53,787 nt of DNA from Solicoccozyma terricola (taxonomy: Eukaryota > Basidiomycota > Tremellomycetes > Filobasidiales > Piskurozymaceae). The notes under the pieces are model-generated. The model was not told the DNA's origin, ran no database searches, and was given only the letters and a program-made list of their open reading frames with translations. Both the position numbers and the translations under genes were made by a program. This document shows positions 10,301 through 21,728 of the stretch, one piece after another; within the stretch, counting starts at the first letter, position 1, and the number at the start of each line of letters is the position of its first letter. The DNA lies in NCBI GenBank assembly GCA_001600875.1, contig BCLD01000014.1:163372-217158 (forward strand). The letters are read 5' to 3'.

Positions 10301-13276
10301 CGACGCCGTTGAGTAAGCGGAGTTGCTGCCATTACCGGAATCAGTTCAGCCAGCAAATAATACAGTGCTGTCCTTGAGATGGAGACTCACGTTGCAACAG
10401 CGTATAGCGCTCTGAAGAAGGCAACAAATCGTGAACAAACCGCGTCATAATCCGCTGTTCATTTCTGTCTTACCTCGCGATCCCAAAATTGAACCTCATA
10501 GCCACCTTGCGCCGTGTTGTGCCATGGAATCACATGGTCGATACCACCGAACACTTGGCAGCACTGCCTAATGATCTTTGGGAGAATTAGCTAGATAGTT
10601 AGCCCTCGTTATTGTTATCCCGTCTAGTAAGCAGTCCTAACCTCAGCCTCATCAGCTCCTTCCATAGAAACCACGGTCTTGCCAGCGGGTTCCCAGACCG
10701 GATTCCCCATGAATTGTGCTGCACGTCTCTGACGCTCATACTCCGCTCTAGATCCTGATATGTAGCTTTCATCCAAGCAGAGGTGTGCTCGAAGCCGGAC
10801 CTTGAGAATGCCGTCTTGGTGGTAACCAGCTCGGTCGAGGTATTTGTGAAAGGCGACGGATTTTGGTGCGAGGTGGTAGGACTGTGGAAGTACCTCCGAG
10901 TCATTGGCGGTAAAGTCCGGTTTGGACTCTCGTTTGCCGACGACGTGGATCCAGAGAGTTCGCTGTCCAGAGGTCTTCTCTACGTGGAGAAGTTGGTCGG
11001 TGGGGGAGGTTGTTCCGTTCGGAGGAACCGTTTGAAATTGTGCGGCCTTTGGATTATGGAGGACCGCCTCCGCATCTTGAGTAGTCTGAGAGGTACCCAA
11101 TCAATCGAAGCCGTATATAGCACTCTATACAGGGATAACGTACCAGGAAAGTGACGAATGCCACATACTCGGGAAGCCGGTGAGCCTTAACAATTCGACT
11201 ACACGTATGAATAGAGAATAGAATCAAAATCGGTGAGAGGACGGATGTATTTCGCATGGGTTAGCCACTGCAACTCACATCTTCTCGACAGCGTTGGGGT
11301 GAGTGGTAAAGCTCTGCAGGTGTCTAAGCAGCTGGAAGCGAAGATCGACTTCTGACAGCTCAGGAGACAACGATATGCTGACGGTGAATCGCGTTAGGGA
11401 AATTCAGGAACGTTTTCGCCACTCGGCCAGGCCCAACCTACACTCACCCAGAAAAAAAACAACGTGGCGTTGTAGTTTGGACGTTCGTTGAATTCGGCGA
11501 GGACGTACATCGGTGAGCCATCGATTGGGTTCTTGGCAAGTTCGGCATCCTCGACCTCTTGTTTCCTTCGCAATGCCGCAGGACCTAATGGACGACGGGA
11601 ACTGTCAAAATGTTCATTGCCACCGCCACCGGTAGCCTGGAATCCGGCTGGTCCACTCGCGTAACGGGTGGCATGGTATGCAGGACGAGTTGAATCGCCG
11701 TTCTGCGCACCTTGGAGGGGTGAATGAGGTCCAAAGTTTGGAGGACGACCGGAGAGATGGTTACTGGGAGATCCACCGCGGAAAGTACCACGACCAAGTT
11801 GAGCAAATGAACGGCGGTATGGCTGTTGGTGCCAACCGCCACCACGACGGGAGTCTTGTTGAAGGCCTTGAGGGCTCGCGAAGTTGCCTTCCAAGGCGTT
11901 GGAGTCATTATTCACTTCCGACTGGAAACTTTGGTTCATGGACGATGGAGACTGCCGACCTGCATGGGCTTTGAGGGGGGACTTGGAGATCTTGAGGTTC
12001 GGGGGAGACTGTAGGGGAGATTTGGGGAATGAGAAATGCCCCAACGAGATATCTTCTAATCACTCACCTCGGCTGCATCATCTCCACGAATACGCGAAGA
12101 CTCTTCGATTTCTACTTTTATCCCATTCTCCACGGCTTCACCACTCGAATCGCCCACCTTCTCAGTTTCACTGCCAAAGCTAGCTGTGGTACTCCATAAC
12201 TGCTTTCCAGCTTTCGCTCCCCTTTTTCCACTACTCGTACCGTCCTTGGAATCGTCCGTAGATGAATCGAGAGCAAGACGAGCGAAAATATTCTTGGTTG
12301 CGAATGGAGAAATACCGTGATCCGATGACTCTGAAGTGTCGGAATCGGATTCCGGTTCAGGAACGGGTGTAGATGGGGAGTTGTACTTTGGATTTGGATC
12401 GAAAGTCGCTTCGCAGGTCATGGATTCACCATCGACTTCCGATTGAATTCCGTCCTCGGTAACTCCATCAGCTGGCGTGTTTTCAATCTCATCGACCGCA
12501 GACGACATCCTACCTGCCAACGCCTCCTCCTCGTCGTCAAACCCATCACGCAAATCAACTTCTCCATCTACACTTCCCGCCGACGTAAACGACTGGTCGA
12601 GAGTGACGAGAGTGTTATCAGGTGTGAAAGTGTTTCCCTCGCGGTTCCGACCAAAGACTTGATCATAAGCTTCAGCTTCACTATCTCCATCAGTCGCTAT
12701 CTCTTCTTCGATTTGATTTCCACCTCTCTTCTCCCTGGGAATCTTCTTTCCCTTGGTCTTCTTCTTCTTCTTGTTTTTCCTTTTACTACCTTTCTTCGAC
12801 TTTTCTTCGAGTATAGGTATCTCTTCTTCTGATAACAATATTTCAGATCTAGCAGGTCCATCATACTTCATGAAAATCGTATCAACAGTCGGAGTCTTAC
12901 TCTCACTCCTCATTTTATCATCCATCATCGTCGACATCGATGAACTTGCAACGAGAGTCGATGAACTATCTAACGTCTGCATATCCACACTCGACTCCAA
13001 TTTCTTCTCCTGTTCATCTTCCAATACCATCGGTCGTTGATCTCTACCTTTCCTCCCAGCAGAAGTATAAACACGGAATGGTTTCTTGATGGATTTGAAC
13101 TTCGATTCAGTCGCGATAGTGATTGGGAATGGAAGAGGACGTGTAGTTTTGATTGTTTGTGTTTGTGATTGGATTTGAGGAGATGGAACGAGGGATGAGA
13201 TGAGGGAGATGATGGAGGAAGTAAGAGATGGATTTAAATCGATCGGTTTCGTTTCTAGAGTGTCAATCGATCTCAT
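7358..13276 (-). CDS. very large multi-RRM RNA-binding protein
   Basis: Eleven exons in transcript order: 13276-12068, 12008-11448, 11377-11279, 11198-11144, 11085-10642, 10563-10474, 10411-10391, 10325-9519, 9455-9279, 9216-8638, 8575-7358; about 1,750 aa. All joins keep phase except the one at 11448/11377 (see findings). The N-terminal ~400 residues are disordered, with a Lys-rich block (about 12710-12810). Three RRM-like folds can be seen: MYVLAEF...LPEYVAFVTFL (about 577-642), KTVVSMEG...GGYEVQFWDRESAIR (about 778-845) and MVLTGLD...ICSVSFSSYVATKLA (about 1065-1140). The C-terminal ~550 residues are Ser/Pro/Gln/Tyr-rich, prion-like low complexity. This layout fits a cytoplasmic mRNA regulator, but I do not recognise a named ortholog. 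It shares a 1.17 kb divergent promoter region with NPC2. Confidence 0.75.
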
Positions 13277-14449
13277 CTTGACCGCCCCAACTCCGTGCGG
13301 ATCAAGTTGTTTTCAAACGCTCTGAACGCTGTGAAGTGAAACTAATACGGGTATTGGAAAGTGGGAGTTGCGAGCGAGGGAGTGATGAATGAATGTACGG
13401 GTCTGATGAGTGATGGGTGGGAAGGGCATTGATCAGGTATCGTTCTGGGTTCACTCGCCGATTGCAAAGTCGTGATCGTGGGTTGCCGTCTTCGCCGCCG
13501 TCGTCTTCGTCACTGACTCACTTAGTTGAACCGTTCTCCTCTCTTGACAGAAAAGAACTTGTATGGATGGTGATGTTGTTGACGTTGACGGATGATGATG
13601 TTGTTGATGTTGACGTTGACGTTGTCCCACATGTTTGTTTACCTCGCACTCCAGGACGAAAAGTAGAACAGGTCCGAGCTACGATCGGGTGGCGAGGGTG
13701 AGCTGATGCTTGTATTGATGATGTCCCTGTCACCTGCATCAACGGACAGCAAGCAAGGTGACTGGATGTCAATGAGCGGAGGATCATCATCGTCATTTCA
13801 AGCCCGGGTAGTCCAATGAGTCTTCCATGCCATCATCGTAAGATAAATATATATTCCCCCTATGAGGGACATCTTCCCAAACTCCCATACGGTAGACGCG
13901 TCGGTCAATCGAATGGTGGTGTTGGTTGGGAGGTCTGGCAATGATTGAGAAGGTGAGGATTCGTTCAATTGATGTATTGATATATCTTACTGCTATACCG
14001 TATGATCGTCCCTTCTCGTCTGGCGGACCCCATGGTTGCGCATAACCTATACTATACCCATGCTCACTTGACGAAACAATAGTAGCGTATCTACGCGTCC
14101 CTATCGAGCTCTGCTCTTCGAAGACACCTTACAAAATCGGAGCAGAAGGGTGTAGTAGATGACTTCCTGACTCCTCTACATATCCATAGCCACACGTCGA
14201 CCCTCCACACCACCACTGACCGTCATCCTCCCAAGTCCTATCCCCTTCTTCNCCCCCTTGGAACCCCCCCCCCCTCCTGCTCTCTTTCTCCCTAACATCA
14301 CGTGACCCTTCCTGACTGCGTGCTCGTGACGGATAAGGGATCGGGCGCATGGACCGATAGGACTCGTATGACGACGACTCGCCACCTCCCACATCAGCAT
14401 CTCTCACACACACACACAAACACACACACACACACCCCACTCACACATC
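13277..14449. other. divergent intergenic region, RRM gene / NPC2
   Basis: No open frame here splices into a credible protein. The region holds a GATGATGATGTTGTTGATG-type repeat near 13590-13620, C runs and one undetermined base (N at 14252). A CA-rich tract (14405-14436) lies just before the NPC2 start. It presumably contains both promoters; I see no clear TATA box. Confidence 0.6.
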
Positions 14450-15668
14450 ATGAAACTCTCCACCATCTTCCTCTCTTCCCTCGCTACCATCTCCGTTTCC
14501 GCTCTTTCAACAGCGGAAATTGTTCAATGGGGTTCTGGGATTGTTTCGAGTCAGGTGAACAAAGGCGGGGAGATGAGGACGATGGATAGTTGGAGTTATG
14601 TTGATTGTGGTGAGTGATAGAGTTGTGAGATGTAGGAGGGAGTGGTGATTTGGAGGGGGGGGGGGGATAAAGGAAAGCCTATGGATGAGATGAGGAGGAG
14701 TGTGGTGTGGTGTGGTGTGGTGTGGTGGTGTGGTGGTGTGGTGATTGGTTCGCTGGTCGCTGATGGATGTTATGACCTTTGGGATTACTCCGCATGTACA
14801 GGGTCTGCTACCGACTTGGTGTAAGTTACAAGTTAACATCGTTATTATCGATACGATCAGGGTTCTGATCCTTTCACCACCTTCACTTTCAAATCTTGCG
14901 CTGCTTTCGAATGAACATGATCCCTCCCACATCCAACCCTTCCTACTCTTCATCACACCGAACCGCATCTCCAATCATCTCCCATCATCTCTCGACACAA
15001 CAACAACAGCCAACTCAAATCCCTACAAGTATCTCCAGATCCTCCTGTTCCAGGAGAGACATTGACAGTGATTGTTGAAGCTGATGTCTTGAAGACGATC
15101 AAGGTGTGTGTGCCTTGGGGTGAACCTTCTCAAAGTGTCATGGGGAAGCCTGATTTGGAAGTTTCTTCGATTTGTTTCCTTTTTTTTCCATCTTCGAAGG
15201 AAGGAGCATTCGCAGATGTTACAGTCAAACTCGGGTTAATTAAACTCCTACAGAAACAATTCGACGTTTGTGAAGAAGCGTGAGTCTTTTATTTATTTTT
15301 CGATTTTCTTTTTGTTTGGGTTTTCTATATTTTCTGCTCGGGGAGCTGACGTTTAAGCATATGAGCGGGTTCAGACGTAATGCAAACGCTACAGTTCAAT
15401 GTCCTGTTGAAAAGGGATTATACAGCATTTCTCAATCGGTCGATCTACCAAAAGAGATTCCTCATGGTGAGTTCCAATCTTCTTTTTGCCTTTTTCCTCC
15501 GTTAGTGGGGTTGAATGAAGCTGATTGCTGGAATGTTGGGTTGTGTTGGGGATACTCTCAGCTAAATTCCAGGTCTCTGTTAGAGGTTATTCAGTTGATG
15601 AAGAGGATATGTTGTGTTTGGATATCTTTGTTGATTTCATGAAGGGAAGGAAGCCGTTGAGCTCCTAA
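14450..15668 (+). CDS. NPC2: secreted NPC2/ML-domain sterol- or phospholipid-transfer protein
   Basis: Six exons give 183 aa: 14450-14609, 14802-14820, 15010-15103, 15200-15279, 15375-15466, 15562-15668. A signal peptide (MKLSTIFLSSLATISVSA) is followed by the ML domain with WSYVDCG, VSPDPPVPGE, GAFADVTVKLGLIKLL, FDVCEEA, NATVQCPVEKG and a C-terminal SVRGYSVDEEDMLCLDIF. Cysteines fall at the places that form the ML disulfides. Fungal members are annotated as phosphatidylglycerol/phosphatidylinositol transfer proteins or vacuolar Npc2, which passes sterol to Ncr1. The second exon is only 19 nt long and is the least certain, although its phase and the family alignment fit. Intron 1 contains a G-run and a GTGTGGTGTGG repeat. 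The gene converges on SNU114. Confidence 0.9.
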
Positions 15669-16022
15669 TCGCCCTGTGGGCGCTCGTGCCCGCGGAGGAG
15701 ATGGAGACAGGGATATGGAGATGTAGGGGACTCGGGATAAATCACAGGTGGTTCTTGATCATGAATTCCCCTTCAAGTTTGTATATAAAGCACAAGAATC
15801 TCATCAGAGAAAGTAGCAGCACATATGAATCATTGGGCATCGTCACTTTTTCATAGAAAAGAACGAACCAGAGGTGTCCCTCTGCCTCTTTTTTGGTAGT
15901 TACAAAAGATGGTCTTCGTACCCTCTCTAACATCGTTCGACCACACTATCATAGTAAATCGGCATTACCAGACGCACTGAGTGCGATGATAGTCTGCGGG
16001 AAGCATATCACACCAATCAGTT
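15669..16022. other. convergent gap, NPC2 / SNU114 3' ends
   Basis: AT-rich 3' flanks. I see only short shadow ORFs and no RNA gene. Confidence 0.6.
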
Positions 16023-19000
16023 TCAGAACCCTCGCAGAACACTCATAGGGAAAGTTTCTCTCACCTCATCCTCCAGATACTTGCTGACCGCGATACTATC
16101 CGACAACCCTTTCCTCCGTCTAGTCTTCAAAACCAAATCCCTCGCCAATGCCTGACCAGTTGCTGGCTCCAACGGCCTCAACTGAATCGTCGAATCCGTC
16201 GGATCACCAGGAACAACGCTCCAATGATCAAAGTGCATCTGACAGAACGCTTGACCCTGCGTCGCCGTTCGGAGATCGGTTTCAAACCCGTTGGCATCGA
16301 GCACAGGGATGAACGCCTGCACGGTGTAGAGTGGAGATCCGGGTTTGGGGATGTCTTTGGTGACGTGTCCTCGACGCCGTGCGAGGACGGTGTAAACGGC
16401 TGCAACGCAATCAGCCGGTGCCTGTACCTCAACATAGTACACCGGTTCAAGAAGACGGGGAGTGGCCTGAGTTGCGGGGTTGGTGAGCTGGGGAGAGCGG
16501 GATGCTACCTCGATGACAGACTTACCATCAAGAAACTGGAGTAGCAGACGCGACGAGCAGTTGGGATGACTTGACCACCTCCACGGAAGATTGGCTCTTG
16601 CGCCAGAGTCGCATCTAGCAAACGGAACTTGACACCTCGCATTGCTGAGAGGAAAAATATGATAGATAAGCAACGAGACAAGGAACCCAAAGGCGAAATC
16701 ACACTCACGCTCATCACAAAGCGGGCCTTCTCTTGCACCCCACTGGAAACCCTGCTTGATGGATTCCCTCACACTACCGAGCATCTTCGCATCCGTCTAC
16801 GGCAGGTGGAGGTCAGTATCGTTCTTGTACGATGAATCTCCCCGTTACAACTTACCTCCGACTCCAACGTATCATTCAGCAACACATTCGCACCATTGTC
16901 ATCTGGACCGAAAGCCCATATCCGTCTTGATGCCAGCATATCCCACTGGTAGTTGTTCTGGAAGAACTTGCCGCGCTCCTTGTTCGTCATTCGCATCGTC
17001 ACCTTGCCAGACTCGATGTCTTCCGAAAGTCCACGCTCCAGCGGCTCCGCTATCATAGTAATCCGATTTCTGTGAGGACAGGGCGTCAACTCTCCACGGT
17101 CATTCAGTCGATGTAGACCGGTACCCACTTTTTGTTCGGAGTTTCCGCGTAGCATTTCAATGCTGAAGTCTCCACGACAGTCTCACAGAATTTGACCACC
17201 GGATCAGATACCTTGATCTCGATCTCGGAGAAAAGTTTCCGCAGGTCGTGCATCACGCAATCCAAGTAAAGCTCGCCGGTACCAAGGATAATGTGCTCTC
17301 CCGACTCCTCTACCTTCGTGGTTACCAGCGGGTACGACTTGTTGATTTGACGCAGACCATTGAGCATCTTCGGAAGCTCAGACGGTGCAATCGGCTCAAC
17401 GGCAATCTTCAGCACTGATTGAGTCATATGTTTGATTGGTCGGAAGATGTAGAGATCCTCGTCGATCTCCTTGGCAGCAATAGTAGCGGTCTTGTTAATG
17501 GACGCGTCGATACCGCCAATAAGTACGAGGTTACCGGCAACTGCGTGATCGGTCTCCACCTCGTATCTGTCAGATGCAAGATAGTCAGCGAAGACGGTCC
17601 CGTCATGACAAACCCTCCCACGCACCTCGCCTCTGTCACCCAGATGTTGTCTACAGTCTGCAAAACCATGTCCTCCTCGTCCTCTGGCGAGTAACCCTCT
17701 CCCAGTACCTTGACGACCTGTCCCTGCTTCAAAGTCCCGCTCATCACTCGACCGAATGCTCGGAAGCTTTGAGCGTCCGAGGTATGGTATAGCTTGGCAA
17801 CCTGTACGATGACTGGGGCGTCGGCATCACATCGTTGCATGGCTTCGGCATGCTCCGAGGTCATTGGACCGGTGTAGGTGTGTTGTACCTGAAAATATCA
17901 ATATCATCAGATCCAGAGCGAGGGCCGGCCGAATCGGTAAGAGGTATACTCACTTTAGCGGCCGAGCTCATCAAAGGTGATGGAACCAAGTCCACGATCA
18001 AGTCGACCAAGCTAGCAGAGGGACCGAAGAAGGCATCCAATACGATCTTGAGCATCGGCCGTACGTCCATTTTGTACACTGATGGCTTGAGGGTGATGCT
18101 CAATTCCGCCAGCGTATCCTTCAAATGGTCCTTGTCCTCGCTAAGGACCTATTTATGTGTGCAGAGGTGTCAGACTGGGGACTTCAACATGCGTCACTGA
18201 GCCTACGAATCACCCACCTGACTGTACAACTTGTACAATGGCTCAAGAATGAAATGAACAAAACTTCTCTTCGCTTCAGCATCTGTTGGGGTCCTCGAGA
18301 ATTTGCGAGACTCCTCGTTGTAGTAGATATTACCCCACAACCTCATGGCAAGCTCCTCCGAGTCCACGTCACCGTAAGTCTCGGCGTACATCCGAGCGAA
18401 AGATTTGAGAGTGAAACACCAGCCGGTTTGAGTGGATGCGAACGCGACATTGCCTAGTTCGGGTGATAGACGAAGGTTCTCGTCTGGGTTGATGCCACTG
18501 GTGAAAAGAGGAGAAGACCCCGGGGGGGGGGGGGGCGGTGAGATGGCAAGTTTTCCGCTACCGATTTGTCCGACATCGACACTCACGCGATAATCGTGTT
18601 TACTTCTTCAATGGTATGCTTGATCTTGAAGAACGCTTCACTCGGTGGTAATCTCAATTCCAGAATCAATCGATCCATTTTATTGATTACCAATATGATC
18701 GGTTGACGTTCTTGCAGTGCCATTCTGATGATAGTCTCGGTATTTGACATGACCTGGGACGGGGGTCGGAATGTTAGTACCGTTCTCGCTTATCAGGTGC
18801 CTATACATTCCCATACTCACTCCCTCAACCACATCAACAACCAACACAACTCCATCTGTCAATCTAGCACTACTTGACACTTCATCAATGAAGTTGACAT
18901 GTCCAGGGGTGTCGATGACGTTGAGAAGATAGGATTTGCCTTTTGAGTTTTGCATGACCAGAGACATGGGTGATGATTTGATGGAGATGCCACGAGAACG

Positions 19001-19881
19001 TGAGAGGATATGTGTATCGGTGTAACGAATCTGGCAAGAGTAAAAGGGTAGCGTCAGTCACCAATGACTCGTGTGTTGGACCACTCCCCCTCCCCGCGCG
19101 TGAGCATATTCTAAAGCCACACCCACCGGCTTATCGGCATCCCAAGCCATCTGATGCGTTTCCAGTACCATCATATCCAACAAACTCGTCTTTCCATGAT
19201 GCAAGTGACCGGCAACCAACACATTTCTAATCATACTAGGATGATCCATAAGATCAAGCATGAAACTCTTTTCATAACGAGTAACTGGAAGGTTTTTCTC
19301 TTTGACTGCGAAATTGCGAATTTTGATAGGTTGAACGATTGGTTCAGAGAGTGGTTGAGCGTCTTCTTCTTGAACGAGCGTTTCAACATCAGCGCCATAA
19401 GTTTCTTCGGCGGTAGCATAGTACTTTTTATCCTCGTGCAGTACGATTTGATTGCGTATGGCTGTTTCAACAAAATATGGAGGGATCAGGACGTTTTTTT
19501 TTGGGGGGGGGGGGGGCTTTTGGGAAAGGGTTGGAGGTTGATAACGGAATTGCGAATTCTCACAATCAACAGCTCCTGCTAATGCCACTTGCTGTCCATT
19601 AGCCTCATCCACATCCATCATCTCCGTATCCTCATCGAAACCCTCCAACGGTGCATGTCCAGCAGCAGTAGCAGCAGTAGCGCCAGAGCCACCAGCTACT
19701 GGTTGTTGTTGCTGGATCTCCTCGTCTCCAAAATCATCGTCCGAGTCGAGGTCTCCGCCGATGTAGTTCCCGAATTCTGCAAAAAGGAAAGAACGAGTGA
19801 TGGTAATGAGTCTCCCATGTACGCGTATTCAATGATGTGATTCTCTTTTTTTCCCTCACCGTCATAATCCTCCATCGACAT
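16023..19881 (-). CDS. SNU114: Snu114/EFTUD2, U5 snRNP GTPase of the spliceosome
   Basis: Twelve exons in transcript order: 19881-19860, 19776-19127, 19030-18821, 18753-18587, 18497-18218, 18148-17954, 17888-17626, 17566-17129, 17069-16856, 16796-16709, 16644-16526, 16466-16023; 1,029 aa with all phases consistent. After an acidic N-terminus come the GTPase motifs: G1 GHLHHGKTS (about residue 197), G3 DTPGH (about 265) and G4 NKMD (about 318). EF-2-like domains follow: [31 protein letters not shown], then [31 protein letters not shown] and the C-terminal KTRRRKGLS. This is the order of yeast Snu114, S. pombe Cwf10 and human EFTUD2, which control U4/U6 unwinding with Brr2 and Prp8. One intron holds a C14 run (18522-18535). 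The coding C14A9 run at about 19494-19516 gives Pro5-Lys2. Confidence 0.96.
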
Positions 19882-20242
19882 GTTGAGAGATCACAAAGTC
19901 GTGGTGTGTGTTGCTAAACCTAGACGTGATCTGATAACCACTTTTCAACCCCGCAAAAAGGTAACCGAGATGAAAAAATGCGAAGGGAAACCTGAGGAAG
20001 TATACCGAAAGCTACGATGGTGCGTTAGGAGATGCGTTCGACGATGATATGACAGGGAGATGGTGAGAGGGAGATGCTATGGCTGGCATTGCCATGGACT
20101 GAGGCGAGTGTTGAGAGAAGGTCGAGCGATGCACGTGAAGCTTCTCACGCTGGCAGGATAAAGAAAGTCGGCCAGTTCAGGCTCACAGGGGATACCACAC
20201 ACCGCTCGTCGCAACACACACACCCACCTCAGTCATCGCACC
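19882..20242. other. divergent promoter region, SNU114 / presequence protein
   Basis: No supported ORF. It contains the 5' flanks of both genes and an ACACACACACAC-like stretch near 20212. No TATA box is obvious. Confidence 0.55.
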
Positions 20243-21487
20243 ATGTTCATCATCACCACTACATCCAGAAGGTCTCTTTCCACCTTCTGCAACGTCTCTG
20301 AACGAGCGCTTGCTGGGGTTTCATCCCGAGGAAACTTTCACAGCTCATCATGCATCCGGACCGGAGCACAAAGCGAGGCTACATTGAGAATGCAGGCGTT
20401 GATGTTGGACGTCCCGACGGGTTTCCAGATCCCTATCTCGGACAACAATCATACTACGAAAGGTGAGTAGGAGAACGGGGTGTTTCGATGGTTTCCCCCG
20501 TATGGCGTTGTCTGACTTTTCTCTTGTTGCAACAAAGGCTTCAAGCTTTACAATGAACAATCCAAACCCGCTGGTCGACGCACACCCAAGTCGGCGTCGA
20601 CGAAAGCAACTTTGACTGAAAACGGATCCCCATCTTCTCTTCAAACCAGGGGACCTAGAGGACCTAGAGGACCTCGAGAGCCACGAGAACCACGGGAAAA
20701 GAACGGACGCATGGGAGACAAAGCTCGAACCAGCAACGACTCTGCGTCCGCATCTGAACCACCGATTCCTAGCTCTCCGATCGAACGACAACAGAACGCA
20801 TCACGACAGCAGCAAGCCACGCCTCAGTCTGATCGGCGATCTCGTCCGAGAAGAGAAGAGAGTGATAGATCAGAACGTAGGACATCATCTCCTCGTTTGG
20901 AGACTGAAGGAAACGTCTCGTCAAGACCGAGGACAGATTCATCATCAAAGACTAGAGGAGAAAGCTCTCGACGTCCTCGTGAAAAAGAAGTGCAAACGGA
21001 TGAATCAGTTTCGAACACACCTATGAGGAATGTTATGAAACCAGAAGCGAACTGGCAACCTCTCCGTAAACGAGCGGAAGAGCTATTTGGTGGATCGAGA
21101 TCGGTACTACCAATTGATTCAGACGTGGTGTCTGATGCTGGAGTGATCAGTGAGAACAATGGTGTCAAGTGGGATGGTGGTAAAGGTCAGTTTCGAAAGT
21201 TTTCCCACTACCTGCCTTCCTCAATTCGTTCCCCCACCACGAACTGACGATGTAATTTGCTTTTGATTCATCATTCAGCCAACCGCCTTCGTCAAGCCGC
21301 AACGGATCAAGGCGACTACACCATCTTCGTACCGTCAGATTCAATCACTGACAAGCAACTCTCTGGATCGAACACATCTAAACAGGCTGTGAACATCCTG
21401 AATTGGATGTTGGCGAGGAATGTCAGTGTTTCCAACAGGCAGAGGAGTTTGGCGATGGGAATTGCCAAGGATAGATTGAAGGTGTAA
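20243..21487 (+). CDS. unrecognised protein with likely mitochondrial presequence
   Basis: Three exons (20243-20462, 20538-21185, 21279-21487) give 358 aa with consistent phases. The start is rich in Arg, Ser and Thr and lacks acidic residues (MFIITTTSRRSLSTFCNV, then RGNFHSSS), as expected of a matrix-targeting presequence. The middle (about 75-260) is a highly charged, disordered Arg/Glu/Pro/Ser region, with a short GPR repeat (RGPRGPRGPREPREPRE). The C-terminus looks folded: ANRLRQAATDQGDYTIFVPS, then a helical tail with VNILNWMLARNVSV. The tail suggests a structured docking domain such as that of a lineage-specific mitoribosomal or mitochondrial RNA-binding protein, but that is only a guess. 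I do not recognise the family. Confidence 0.75.
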
Positions 21488-21728
21488 TTATGATGGGTAA
21501 AAATGGTGGTGGGGTTTGATAGACTGTACACGGCGTATGACAAGAGTACAGTGTTCTCCGTCTGGTACTTCCGAGCTCGAAACTGCGGATCCGGTTGGGG
21601 CCACTTGCCACTGGTTACGCGACCTGCCCATATCCCATTTCAAAAGGGTTTCACCGCACAGCAATCAGACTTGACACCAGTCCTCAACACCACGTCAGAT
21701 GGGCTAGGGTCCCGATACACTGTCCATC

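Noticed and set aside
12443..13040. Long antisense ORFs over the RRM gene
   Set aside because: They are shadows of a Ser/Lys/Glu-rich coding exon; their translations are Leu/Ser-rich with no family resemblance.
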